DNA from: DASTSN01 sp035760665
GTDB lineage: Bacteria; Bacteroidota; Bacteroidia; Chitinophagales; Chitinophagaceae
DNA: 64,000 nucleotides
Direction: 5' to 3'
Assembly: GCA_035760665.1 (NCBI GenBank)
Contig: DASTSN010000093.1
Coordinates: 1-64,000, forward strand
The position numbers were made by a program, and so were the translations under genes. Position 1 is the stretch's first letter; each line of letters begins with the position of its first letter. Below, piece by piece: positions 9,065-16,884 of this stretch. The notes under the pieces were generated by a model, which saw only the letters and a list, made by a program, of their open reading frames with translations, did not search any database and had not been told where the DNA came from.

Positions 9065-10171
9065 TTAGAGATGTAATTGAATTTTGTTAGCGGCCTCCTT
9101 CTTCTTCTCATCAATGATTTTGGCATAGACCTGAGTGGTCTTTAAATCCTTATGCCCAAGCAGCTTTGATACAGTGTAGATGTCCGTGCCCAGGGTTAAT
9201 TGGAGGGTGGCGTAGGTGTGCCTTGCACAGTGAAACGTGATGGTTTTGCTGATGCCGGCCTTCATCACCCACTGCTGCAATTTCAGGTTGTGCCAGGCGC
9301 TATACTTGAGCCCGATAAATACACGGTCTTCTGCCGCAGCTCTTTCACCTAACAGGCCAAAGGCTTGTTCTGAGATAGGCAGGGTTTCTGCTCCTTTTGT
9401 TTTCTGCTGCCTAAAACGAATGTAGTAGCCTACTTCTTTGCTGTGCTGCACTTCGGCCCATACCAGTTTATTGATGTCACTCCACCGCAAGCCCGTTAAT
9501 GCGCTGAACAGAAATGCCTGTTTGAGTACCGGTATTTCACAGTCTACTTTAGCGACAGCCTGGAGTTCATCATAAGTAAGAAATGCTCTCTCGGGTTCTC
9601 CTGGTTTAATGCCTTCAGTTTCATCAGCAGGGTTCCTTTGCAGGATGCCTTCTTTATATGCTTCCTTTAATGCTGCCCTTACTTTGTTATAATAGGATGA
9701 TTGGGTGTTTTGTGATAAAGGACGCATGGCAGGGGTTTTGGCTTCTTTACGCAGGTATTCTTTGAAGCTTTCGAGCCACCGTTTATCAATCTGACTAAAG
9801 GTTACATCAGTCTTTGCAAACTTCTTGAGGTGTTTGAGGGTGCTGTCCCAGTTATCGTAATTGCCTTTGCTATCCTTCCGCTTTTCTGCCAGGTACTCCA
9901 CGTACCGTAGGAAGCTGCCTTTCTGTTTGCTTTGATCCTGGAATCCGTAAATGCCATTCTGAATTTCCAGATGACGCTTGGAACGGATGGCTTCTGCCAG
10001 TGCTAAGGTTTTACGGTTTTCTTCTTTCTGCTCTTTGGTGAGCTTACCTTTTTCCGGTTCGGGTGTGAGGTAGAGTTGCAGGTATTCATATTGCCTTTTG
10101 CCCTCGTTGTAGTAGTCGAGGTACAAACTCACTTTATCTCCCTTTAGTCTTTGGCGCAGTGCTATTTTCAT
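9065..10171 (-). CDS. Tyrosine recombinase (integrase) of the element
   Basis: A 368-residue integrase with an arm-binding N-terminus (MKIALRQRLKGDK), a SAM-like core-binding domain around 85-190 and a catalytic domain. The catalytic set is complete: R229 (LTGLRWSD), K near 257-259, H314-x2-R317 (HCAR), H340 (LLGHK) and nucleophile Y349 (TTQVYAK). The ATG at 10171, 7 nt after the preceding stop, is preferred; a start at 10198 would add nine residues and overlap the upstream gene. It should catalyse integration and excision at the mnmE 3' end. It is followed at 10 nt by the unknown 581-residue gene. Confidence 0.9.
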   Translation of the reverse strand: MKIALRQRLKGDKVSLYLDYYNEGKRQYEYLQLYLTPEPEKGKLTKEQKEENRKTLALAEAIRSKRHLEIQNGIYGFQDQSKQKGSFLRYVEYLAEKRKDSKGNYDNWDSTLKHLKKFAKTDVTFSQIDKRWLESFKEYLRKEAKTPAMRPLSQNTQSSYYNKVRAALKEAYKEGILQRNPADETEGIKPGEPERAFLTYDELQAVAKVDCEIPVLKQAFLFSALTGLRWSDINKLVWAEVQHSKEVGYYIRFRQQKTKGAETLPISEQAFGLLGERAAAEDRVFIGLKYSAWHNLKLQQWVMKAGISKTITFHCARHTYATLQLTLGTDIYTVSKLLGHKDLKTTQVYAKIIDEKKKEAANKIQLHL

Positions 10172-10178
10172 GGTATCG

Positions 10179-10538
10179 CTATTTGAAGAGTTTATCAATT
10201 TCTGAACGGTGGATGATGGAACGGCTGCCCACTTTACCGGCTTTGAGCTTGTTGGAAGCTATCAAGCGGAAGATGGTCCTCCGGCTTGCTCCAATTAGCT
10301 TGGCAGTTTCCTCTATGCTAAGAAATTCCTTTTGCTGCAACTGCACATCGAATGATGGTGCAGGCTGCTCCGGCTTTGCCTGTGAAACGTTGAAGCTGTT
10401 GAGTTTTTCTTCCCGCTTGAGTTGCTTGTAGTGTCGGCTGTTGCAGGTATGGCCGCAATAACGGGTAGCCAGCGTTTTAGCTGTGAACTCTTTACCGCAG
10501 TAAAGGCAGTGCTTGCTGATTTCGATGTTGCTGCTCAT
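10179..10538 (-). CDS. Zinc-ribbon plus HTH_17 excisionase-like protein
   Basis: A 119-residue protein with an N-terminal zinc-binding knot (C11, C14, C28, C32: CLYCGKEF and RYCGHTC) and a C-terminal HTH_17 domain (FLSIEETAKLIGASRRTIFR, then VGSRSIIHRSEIDKLF). It lies 7 nt upstream of the integrase gene and is the element gene closest to the attachment site, the usual place for a recombination directionality factor. It probably controls integration/excision by binding the att region; this is inferred from position and fold. Confidence 0.75.
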   Translation of the reverse strand: MSSNIEISKHCLYCGKEFTAKTLATRYCGHTCNSRHYKQLKREEKLNSFNVSQAKPEQPAPSFDVQLQQKEFLSIEETAKLIGASRRTIFRLIASNKLKAGKVGSRSIIHRSEIDKLFK

Positions 10539-10607
10539 GTGCCGTTGAGTGCCCTTGTGTGCCTATGGGTGTCAGCAAGTGACTAAAAGTGCCATCATCT
10601 CGCCAAC

Positions 10608-10722
10608 TTGTTGCCCGGCATCAAGGCGCTATATTACAGGGCAACAATCAGGCAACAAATATAACGAAAAAAGAGCAATTTGGGCAACAAAAAGAGAATG
10701 TATTTTCTCTGAAAGTCAACAA
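10608..10722. repeat. Repeated GGGCAACAA sites next to the attachment site (candidate integrase arm sites)
   Basis: GGGCAACAA occurs at 10639-10647 and 10682-10690, GGCAACAA at 10651-10658, a weaker GTCAACAA at 10715-10722, and the inverted form TTGTTGCCC at 10608-10616. All lie in the 216-bp gap between the last element gene and mnmE. Clustered short repeats in this position are what integrase arm-type or directionality-factor sites look like. No gene is seen in the gap. Confidence 0.5.
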
Positions 10723-10754
10723 TAACAAGCACTTAGAAAAGAAGAGAAAGATAG

Positions 10755-10772
10755 TTACTTCCCGATACAGAA
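10755..10772 (-). other. Candidate attachment core: last 18 bp of mnmE
   Basis: The last codons of mnmE (FCIGK-stop) read TTCTGTATCGGGAAGTAA on the minus strand. The same conserved end of trmE/mnmE is the chromosomal site of the SGI1 island in enterobacteria. The tyrosine recombinase gene lies about 600 bp away. The exact crossover points are not visible because the other junction is outside the window. Confidence 0.55.
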
Positions 10773-12131
10773 TTTACTAAAAATATAATCCAGCTGATCT
10801 TCCGTAGATATCTCGCCGGTAATCTCGCCGAGGTAGTGGAGGCAGCGGCGGATGTCGAGGGCCAGCAGGTCGCCGGGCAAGTGATTGTCCAGTCCGCTCT
10901 TAATATCCTGCAGGGATTTTTCCGCCTCTTTCAGCGCATGGTAGTGCCGAGCATTGGTAACAATGGTGCTTTCCGTTTGCACACTACCCTCCAGCACGGC
11001 ATCCAGCATTTTTTCTTTCAGCACTTCGATGTGCCGGTTTTCCCTGGCAGAAATAAAGATGATATTTTCCAGTGCGTCAAATGCATCGCGGGCCGATTCG
11101 CTGGTATCAATTTTATTGGCTACCAGCAGGAAGTTGATGCCCTGTGCCACCAGATCCTGCCGGCGCTCAGCCACGTCCGTTACCGGGTCGTTGATATCGA
11201 AAAGATAAAGCACCAGATCGGCCTGCTTCATTTTGGCCAGGCTTCGTTCCACGCCGGCGCTTTCTATACTGTCGGCCGTATGCTGGCGGATGCCGGCTGT
11301 ATCAATAAGGCGGAAGAGTATGCCGTCGATATTGATCACTTCCTCAATTGTATCGCGGGTGGTGCCGGGTATATCACTGACAATTGCCCGGTTCTCGTTC
11401 AGCAGGCTGTTGAGCAGGGTGGATTTGCCCGCGTTGGGCTTGCCCACAATAGCCACCGTTACGCCGTGTTTAATCACGTTACCCAGCTGGAAGGATTGAA
11501 TCAGCTGGCTGGTGGAGGTCATCAGCTCGCGGATCAAATCATAAAATGCTGAGCGATCCGCAAACTCCACATCCTCCTGGGAAAAGTCGAGCTCCAGTTC
11601 GATGAGTGCCGAAAAACGAATCAGTTGTTCGCGCAGCGTTTTTAAGCGGTCGGAGAAACCGCCGCGCATATTGTGGAGGGCTGTTTTTTGTGAAGCTGCG
11701 GTATTGCTGGCAATCAGGTCAGCCACCGCCTCGGCCTGTGCCAGGTCCATTTTACCATTGAGAAAGGCCCGCTGGGTGAATTCGCCGGGTTTTGCCAGCC
11801 TGGCGCCCCGCCGGGTGCAGGCTTCGATGACCTGCTGCAGGATAAAGGGAGATCCGTGACAGCTGATTTCGATCACATCCTCGCCGGTGTAGGAAGCCGG
11901 GCCTTTAAACAGCGACAGCACCACTTCGTCAAGGATCGTATCCTTGTCTTTTAAATAGCCTACATGAAGGGTATGCGAAGGCTGCTTCTGCAAATCTTTG
12001 GAGGGGAACAAAGCATTGACCACAGGAAAAGCCTGCGGGCCACTGATCCTAATGACGCCGATTGCCCCAATACCCGGTGCTGTGGCCAGCGCCACAATCG
12101 TATCGTCCCAGCCTGCAAGTTTTCCGATCAT
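10755..12131 (-). CDS. mnmE: tRNA modification GTPase MnmE (TrmE)
   Basis: A full-length 458-residue MnmE. It works with MnmG to put the carboxymethylaminomethyl group on uridine 34 of certain tRNAs. Visible parts are the N-terminal folate-binding domain (about 1-120), the helical domain, and an inserted GTPase domain with G1 GKPNAGKS (230-237), switch I GTTRDT, G3 DTAG (277-280) and G4 NKID. The C-terminus is the canonical FCIGK, whose cysteine is required for activity. The gene stays intact although the mobile element is inserted directly at its 3' end. The start ATG lies just 8 nt from a -7 element (12139-12146). Confidence 0.97.
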   Translation of the reverse strand: MIGKLAGWDDTIVALATAPGIGAIGVIRISGPQAFPVVNALFPSKDLQKQPSHTLHVGYLKDKDTILDEVVLSLFKGPASYTGEDVIEISCHGSPFILQQVIEACTRRGARLAKPGEFTQRAFLNGKMDLAQAEAVADLIASNTAASQKTALHNMRGGFSDRLKTLREQLIRFSALIELELDFSQEDVEFADRSAFYDLIRELMTSTSQLIQSFQLGNVIKHGVTVAIVGKPNAGKSTLLNSLLNENRAIVSDIPGTTRDTIEEVINIDGILFRLIDTAGIRQHTADSIESAGVERSLAKMKQADLVLYLFDINDPVTDVAERRQDLVAQGINFLLVANKIDTSESARDAFDALENIIFISARENRHIEVLKEKMLDAVLEGSVQTESTIVTNARHYHALKEAEKSLQDIKSGLDNHLPGDLLALDIRRCLHYLGEITGEISTEDQLDYIFSKFCIGK

Positions 12132-12138
12132 AATTCTG

Positions 12139-12146
12139 CAAAAATA
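12139..12146 (-). promoter_or_regulatory. -7 element of mnmE, overlapping the tonB terminator tail
   Basis: TATTTTTG on the minus strand matches TAnnTTTG perfectly and ends 7 nt before the mnmE start codon, giving a leader of only a few nt. It coincides with the T-run of the tonB terminator, so one sequence may serve both purposes. No TTG -33 element is visible at the usual distance, which lowers confidence. Confidence 0.4.
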
Positions 12147-12173
12147 AATCCCCCGGTTGGAAGCCGGGGGATT
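12141..12173 (-). terminator. Intrinsic terminator of the exbB-exbD-exbD-tonB operon
   Basis: The 10-bp stem AATCCCCCGG/CCGGGGGATT (12147-12156 with 12164-12173, 7-nt loop) is followed on the minus strand by TATTTTTG. It lies 25 bp past the tonB stop and just before mnmE. Confidence 0.85.
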
Positions 12174-12198
12174 CTGTAAATGAATTTATGCATTTTCG

Positions 12199-13026
12199 TT
12201 ATTCAGACTGCACCACGAAGGTGATAGGCTGCTTACGGTATGCTTTTACCTGGCGGCCGTTTTGCTGGGCGGGAACCCATTTAGGACCTCTTTTGATCGT
12301 TTTCACCGCTTCGTCTTCCATGCCATAACCGTGGTTGGTCAGGGCTTTTACATCACTGATGTTGCCTTCTTTATCCACGATAAACTGTACCCATACGGTG
12401 TATTGTCCTTCCGGTGCACCGTTATCGACCGGCACGTTGGGATCCAGGTTACGCTCCAGGAAGCGGCGCCATCCGCTTTCGCCACCCGGGAATGAGGCTT
12501 CGATTTCCACCTTTTCAAACACTTTGTTTTCGTCGTCTTCTTTCTTTTCTTCGATTACCTGCTTACCCTGGTCTACGATAGCAGGCGCAAGTCCCTGATC
12601 TTTGATACCTTCCTGGCTGATCACATCAATTTTTGTGTCTTCCAGTTGCTTGGTTTCCGGTGGAATTTCATCTTTCTTTACCTCCTCATCCTTCACCACT
12701 TTGGGCGGGGTGAACTTGGTCATTTCGACTTTGGGCGGTTCCTGTTTGGGTGGTGGCGGTGGAGGGGGTTCCGGTTTCTTTTCCTCCTGCTGGGTAATGT
12801 TTTCCAGCACCAGGTCTTTTACCTGCACCTGTTTTTGTTTGGGCTTGAACTTATTGGCCAGGAACGAGCCGGCCAGCGCCAACAAAGCAATAGAGGCAGT
12901 AATGATCAGGGCCATCCTAATGCGTTTGTTGTAGGTCTTGCGCAGATCATAAGCACCATAGTCCTTGTTGCGATCTTCAAAGACCAGATCCAGGATGTCA
13001 GCACTTAATATTTTGTTTGCTTCCAT
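12199..13026 (-). CDS. Energy transducer TonB
   Basis: A 275-residue TonB-family protein: a cytoplasmic N-terminus with the NKDYGAYDLRK motif common in Bacteroidota TonB proteins, one membrane segment at about 37-58, a proline-rich periplasmic spacer (a run of seven prolines near residue 90) and a C-terminal TonB domain (ASFPGGESGWRRFLERNL to the end). It couples the proton motive force, through the ExbB/ExbD complex encoded just upstream, to outer-membrane transporters. It is the last gene of the operon. Confidence 0.93.
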   Translation of the reverse strand: MEANKILSADILDLVFEDRNKDYGAYDLRKTYNKRIRMALIITASIALLALAGSFLANKFKPKQKQVQVKDLVLENITQQEEKKPEPPPPPPPKQEPPKVEMTKFTPPKVVKDEEVKKDEIPPETKQLEDTKIDVISQEGIKDQGLAPAIVDQGKQVIEEKKEDDENKVFEKVEIEASFPGGESGWRRFLERNLDPNVPVDNGAPEGQYTVWVQFIVDKEGNISDVKALTNHGYGMEDEAVKTIKRGPKWVPAQQNGRQVKAYRKQPITFVVQSE

Positions 13027-13079
13027 TTGTTAAGATTATTTAGAATTAGATGCAAAGAACACATCATTCCACAAAGTGG

Positions 13080-13688
13080 CTATTGGCCAGCTTCTGTTTT
13101 CTTGATTAATTCCACTTCCTGCGGGAAAAGATCAACCATGGCAAAACGTTTCACGCCATTGATGGTCATTTCATCGAGTATATCAACCGTATTTTTATAG
13201 GTTGCATCATCGTCGGGCTTAATGATGACAACAAAGTCCCTGTCGAGGCAGGAGTTTTTATCGCCTTTATTTTCAGCCCATATTTTTTCGCAGGAGGCAT
13301 CGTGCACGTGGTTGGCCATTACTTCTTTGCGCTTGTTAATGATCACATCGCGGATGCCTTTGAAATTAGTGCTCTGGAAATTGGACGCATCGGGTGCCAG
13401 CTGGCCTTCGTAATAATAAATGGTATTATCCTTTGCCAGCAGGATGGTTAATGCGCCTGATTCTTTTGCTTTGTTCTGCTCTTCATCCTTCTTGGTATCC
13501 TTTGGCATGTAAAGGTCCATGGTGGATGGAGTGCTCATGGTAGTTGTGAAAATGAAAAAGGTGATCAACAGGAATCCCAGGTCAACCATGGGAGTCATGT
13601 CTACGCGGGTGGAAAGCTTTTTGGCTTTCTTAACGCCCGGGCCTTTTTTATGTCCGCTATCACCACCACCGGTATCTACACTAGCCAT
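13080..13688 (-). CDS. ExbD/TolR biopolymer transport protein (second copy)
   Basis: A 202-residue ExbD-type protein. After a basic N-terminus rich in Gly and Lys comes VDMTPMVDLGFLLITFFIF, containing the essential membrane Asp, then a periplasmic domain longer than in enterobacterial ExbD. It lies between exbD1 (29-bp gap) and tonB (53-bp gap). Two unequal ExbD genes behind one ExbB are usual in Bacteroidota. The cysteine-containing insertion (DASCEKIWAENKGDKNSCLD) is a feature of this copy. Confidence 0.92.
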   Translation of the reverse strand: MASVDTGGGDSGHKKGPGVKKAKKLSTRVDMTPMVDLGFLLITFFIFTTTMSTPSTMDLYMPKDTKKDEEQNKAKESGALTILLAKDNTIYYYEGQLAPDASNFQSTNFKGIRDVIINKRKEVMANHVHDASCEKIWAENKGDKNSCLDRDFVVIIKPDDDATYKNTVDILDEMTINGVKRFAMVDLFPQEVELIKKTEAGQ

Positions 13689-13717
13689 AATTGTAAAATT
13701 TCAGGTTTAAAATTTGT

Positions 13718-14389
13718 TTACTTCGATTTTGGCAACACACCCTGTGCTTTCCGCTCCTGGTAGAGTTCTGTACCGGCGGGCACATCTTCCACGGCGGTTA
13801 CCAGCTGGAACTTGTAAATATCATTCCGCTTAAAGGCATCCAGTATGGCTTTAAACTGCGGGTATTTTGCTTTCTGATCGCCTTTGATCAGGTAATTGAG
13901 CTTGTGCCCCTGGAAGGCGGTGACTGCACTCTGGATCCAGTAGAACAGTTCGTTGTTGGTGGAATCCTGGATAGGAATCCCAGCCTGTTTTACTTTACCC
14001 TGGTCTTCGGCAGGCACATCCAGTAACCCTTTCAATTGCGAGAAAGGTACACCGACAGAAGATGTTCTTACAAAATTCTTCATTTCAATGTCGCTCAGGC
14101 CCAGGTTTCGGGCATCATTGATCCCTTTGACAACATTGTATTTGATCATGGGATCTTTTTCCGACATCACCGAAAAGAATGCGCGGCCACTGCTGTCAAG
14201 TGTGACCATGATGGCATCGTTTTCCGGGAGTATTTTTGTAGCAACAGAATTCGGTGTGGTGATTTCAACCGGCTCCGGTGGTTTAAACTTCGTCGCCAGC
14301 ATGAAGAAGGAAAGAATCAGGAATGCCACGTCCACGAACGGCGTCATGTCCGTATCCGTACTCTTTCTTGGCATTTTAACACTTGGCAT
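13718..14389 (-). CDS. ExbD/TolR biopolymer transport protein (first copy)
   Basis: A 223-residue ExbD-type protein: the N-terminal MPRKSTDTDMTPFVDVAFLI holds the proton-relay Asp in its single membrane helix, followed by a periplasmic domain (about 45-223). It pairs with ExbB to energize TonB. It lies 74 bp after exbB and 29 bp before the second exbD, in one operon. The two ExbD proteins differ clearly in sequence, so they may form mixed complexes or serve different partners. Confidence 0.92.
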   Translation of the reverse strand: MPSVKMPRKSTDTDMTPFVDVAFLILSFFMLATKFKPPEPVEITTPNSVATKILPENDAIMVTLDSSGRAFFSVMSEKDPMIKYNVVKGINDARNLGLSDIEMKNFVRTSSVGVPFSQLKGLLDVPAEDQGKVKQAGIPIQDSTNNELFYWIQSAVTAFQGHKLNYLIKGDQKAKYPQFKAILDAFKRNDIYKFQLVTAVEDVPAGTELYQERKAQGVLPKSK

Positions 14390-14463
14390 GATTACACTTT
14401 TTAGTAGTAATGAGATTCATTTTTGTCAAATTTCCATAAACAAGCCGGGGGGCTTTTTACAGC

Positions 14464-15324
14464 TTATTTGTACAGTGAACCGAAGCTTTGTGTTAAAGTG
14501 AAACCAGATTCATCAATACCATAAGTAATGGCGTCAATTTTTGTTGTAAATACGTTGTACATAATCAGCGCACAGGCCGATGTACCGATACCGAGTGCGG
14601 TATTATACAGGGCTTCTGAGATACCAACAGCCAGTTTACCAGCAGCACCAGCACCACCTTCTTCACCAAGGGCGGAGAAAGAACGGATCATACCCATTAC
14701 CGTACCGAGCAGGGCGATCAGGGTACCTACTGATGTGATGGTGGAAAGAAACACCAGGTTTTTTTGCAGCATGGGCAGTTCCAGGGCCGTGGCTTCTTCC
14801 ACTTCCTTCTGGATTGCCAGTACTTTTTGCTCTGTGTTGAGGCTTTGCTCGGAAATCATTTCTTTATAGCGGCGCAGACCGGCTTTCATTACGTTGGCTA
14901 CTGAACCGCGCTGCTTATCGCACTCGCTCATGGCAGCATCCACGTTCCGGTTGGCCAGGTGATATTGTACTTTACGGATGAAGTCAGAAATTGATCCGTT
15001 ACCCAATGCTTTGCGGATGGTGAGGTAGCGCTCAATAGAGAATGTTACCACCATCAGGAACATACCGATCAACAAGGGCACGATAATACCACCTTCGTAA
15101 ATACGATGGAAGGCATCTTTGGGGTCTTTGTGTTCGGGCCAGAACCAGCCTTCAGTCGCCGGAGTTTTAAAACCGTCGGGACTTCCCATGATAAAACGCC
15201 AGATGGAATAACCGGCGATGATGCACAAAATCGGAGCGATCCATGAAATGGCGTTACCGCTTTTTTTCGGTTGAACAGAAGTAGCCTTAACAGATGCGGT
15301 TGCAGTCGGTTTTGTTTCAGCCAT
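14464..15324 (-). CDS. exbB: MotA/TolQ/ExbB proton channel family protein
   Basis: A 286-residue ExbB with an N-terminal membrane segment (about 25-45), a second near 80-95, and the conserved TolQ/ExbB core (about 180-260) containing FLSTITSVGTLIALLGTVMG. It forms the inner-membrane proton channel with ExbD. It is the first gene of exbB-exbD-exbD-tonB. The 224-bp region upstream is AT-rich; a weak -7 candidate TAGAATTG lies at 15380-15387, one mismatch from consensus and with an over-long spacer, so the promoter is not firmly located. Confidence 0.93.
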   Translation of the reverse strand: MAETKPTATASVKATSVQPKKSGNAISWIAPILCIIAGYSIWRFIMGSPDGFKTPATEGWFWPEHKDPKDAFHRIYEGGIIVPLLIGMFLMVVTFSIERYLTIRKALGNGSISDFIRKVQYHLANRNVDAAMSECDKQRGSVANVMKAGLRRYKEMISEQSLNTEQKVLAIQKEVEEATALELPMLQKNLVFLSTITSVGTLIALLGTVMGMIRSFSALGEEGGAGAAGKLAVGISEALYNTALGIGTSACALIMYNVFTTKIDAITYGIDESGFTLTQSFGSLYK

Positions 15325-15548
15325 GATCGTAATTTTTAGTGTTTTTTAAAATTTGAGTTTGCGTTAAAAGTTTGGGTCACAATTCTACAGAAAAATTTTT
15401 TTAAATGCTTCAATACCATCCTGTTTTTTTAAAGGAAAGGGCTTCAAGTTAAGGATTTTTTCCAAAGCAACAACTCTTTGATTAGAAATTTGAAAAGAAT
15501 CCAGCTCCTGTTTTTTGCAGTGTAAAATGATGTCCTTTTTATAAAAGG

Positions 15549-16826
15549 TTATTCATAGCGGAGTGCTTCAATCGGGTTCAGCTTGCCGGCTTTCAGGGCG
15601 GGGTATAAACCTGCCAGCAATCCCACCACCGTACAAATCAGGATACCGTAAAATATCCAGTTCCACGGCACGACAAAACCGGTACCCAGCACCAGCGAAA
15701 AGAGGTTGCCGACTAATACGCCAAGAAGGATTCCGAATATTGCACCGAAGATACTGATGATGATGGCCTCCAGCAAGAACTGCTGGCGCACCGTTTTACT
15801 TTTTCCGCCAATGGCTTTTACTAGTCCTACCTCCTTGGTGCGTTCCGTTACCGACACCAGCATGATATTCATCAAACCGATCGCAGCGCCGATGAGTGTA
15901 ATCAGCCCGATTACCGTTGCTGAAACCGTGAGAAAGCCCAGGCTGTTCATTGCTTTTTCGGCGATGCTGTCACTTCGGTCGATCGTAAAATTATCATCCT
16001 CAGTAACGGTTAACTTACGGATGGCACGGAAAGTGCCCTCTGCTTCCCCGATGGCATTTTCCACCTGGTTGATATCATCTGCCATTACACCAATGGTAAA
16101 GGAAGCAAAAGAAGGAGCAAAGTTTCTGTCCACATTGGTATAACTGGTAATAATGATATTATCCCTGTTAAAGCCGAAAGAGGATCCCCTGCTTTCGAGT
16201 ACGCCTAACACACGGAAAGGCAGGTTATTGATGCGGACAATCGCATTCACAGCACGCTGAATATTGTTTTTGAACAGGCTGTTGGCTACACTGTAGCCGA
16301 GCAGACAAACATTTCTGCCGGTTTGTACGTCGGTTATATTCATGTTGCGGCCGGCAGCCAGTTTAAAGCCATTGAGCAGCAGGTAATTTTCATCGCCTCC
16401 TACCAGGATAATATTCGGGCTGGTTTTTACAGCTTCAAACGAAGCAATATTGTTTCGCGAGGCAAAAATGGAGATGCTGCTTGTAGCCGGGAAGCTGTAA
16501 TATTTGCGAAAAGCTTCGGCTTCGTCAATGGTGATACGTTTGTCCAGGTTGGATTTCTTCTGCTTTTTAGCACCCTTTTTTTCCAGTTTCAGGTCTGATC
16601 CGCCATTGCCCATCCGGATTTGTCTTTCTTTGTAACGGATGGTAAAGCCGCTGGCGCCCATCGTTGAAAAACTCTCGGTGAGTTTTTGGTTCATGGCGGT
16701 AATAGCAGTAATGATACCCACGAGCGCCATAATCCCAAACGCTATGATGGCAACGGTAAGGCCTGTGCGCAATTTATTACTCCGGACAGTCCGGTAAGCC
16801 AGCGAAAATACATCACCTGTTTGCAT
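15549..16826 (-). CDS. ABC transporter permease, MacB/FtsX family
   Basis: A 425-residue permease: an N-terminal cytoplasmic start, one membrane helix at about 20-45, a large periplasmic MacB-type domain (about 50-275) and an FtsX domain with three C-terminal helices (VIGLITLIGAAIGLMNIMLV; ISIFGAIFGILLGVLVGNLF; the last segment before ALKAGKLNPIEALRYE). This fold is that of mechanotransmission ABC exporters such as MacB and LolCDE. No ATPase gene is adjacent, so its partner is encoded elsewhere. Its substrate cannot be told from sequence. Confidence 0.9.
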   Translation of the reverse strand: MQTGDVFSLAYRTVRSNKLRTGLTVAIIAFGIMALVGIITAITAMNQKLTESFSTMGASGFTIRYKERQIRMGNGGSDLKLEKKGAKKQKKSNLDKRITIDEAEAFRKYYSFPATSSISIFASRNNIASFEAVKTSPNIILVGGDENYLLLNGFKLAAGRNMNITDVQTGRNVCLLGYSVANSLFKNNIQRAVNAIVRINNLPFRVLGVLESRGSSFGFNRDNIIITSYTNVDRNFAPSFASFTIGVMADDINQVENAIGEAEGTFRAIRKLTVTEDDNFTIDRSDSIAEKAMNSLGFLTVSATVIGLITLIGAAIGLMNIMLVSVTERTKEVGLVKAIGGKSKTVRQQFLLEAIIISIFGAIFGILLGVLVGNLFSLVLGTGFVVPWNWIFYGILICTVVGLLAGLYPALKAGKLNPIEALRYE

Positions 16827-16884
16827 AGCTCCCGAAATTAGTAAAACAAACCGGAAGAGAAAGGATCAATTTACGAACGGTCAA

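Larger units (their letters stand above)
1..10772. mobile_element. Integrated element at the 3' end of mnmE (right part; left end outside window)
   Basis: A tyrosine recombinase, several excisionase-like HTH proteins, a KilAC-type protein and a VirE_N/DUF3987 protein lie in one orientation directly beside the 3' end of mnmE, followed leftward by a defence module. The gene content is of the kind found in Bacteroidota integrative and mobilizable elements. The probable core site is the end of mnmE (10755-10772). No second copy of that site is visible, so the other end should lie beyond position 1. No relaxase or conjugation gene is visible, so how it moves is unknown. The element assignment is an inference from gene content and position. 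Confidence 0.75.

Noticed and set aside
10608..10722. GGGCAACAA repeats as a CRISPR array
   Set aside because: The units are only 9 bp, unevenly spaced and partly inverted; there are no cas genes nearby.
10836..11552. 238-codon open frame opposite mnmE
   Set aside because: Fully antisense to a clear MnmE gene with conserved GTPase motifs.
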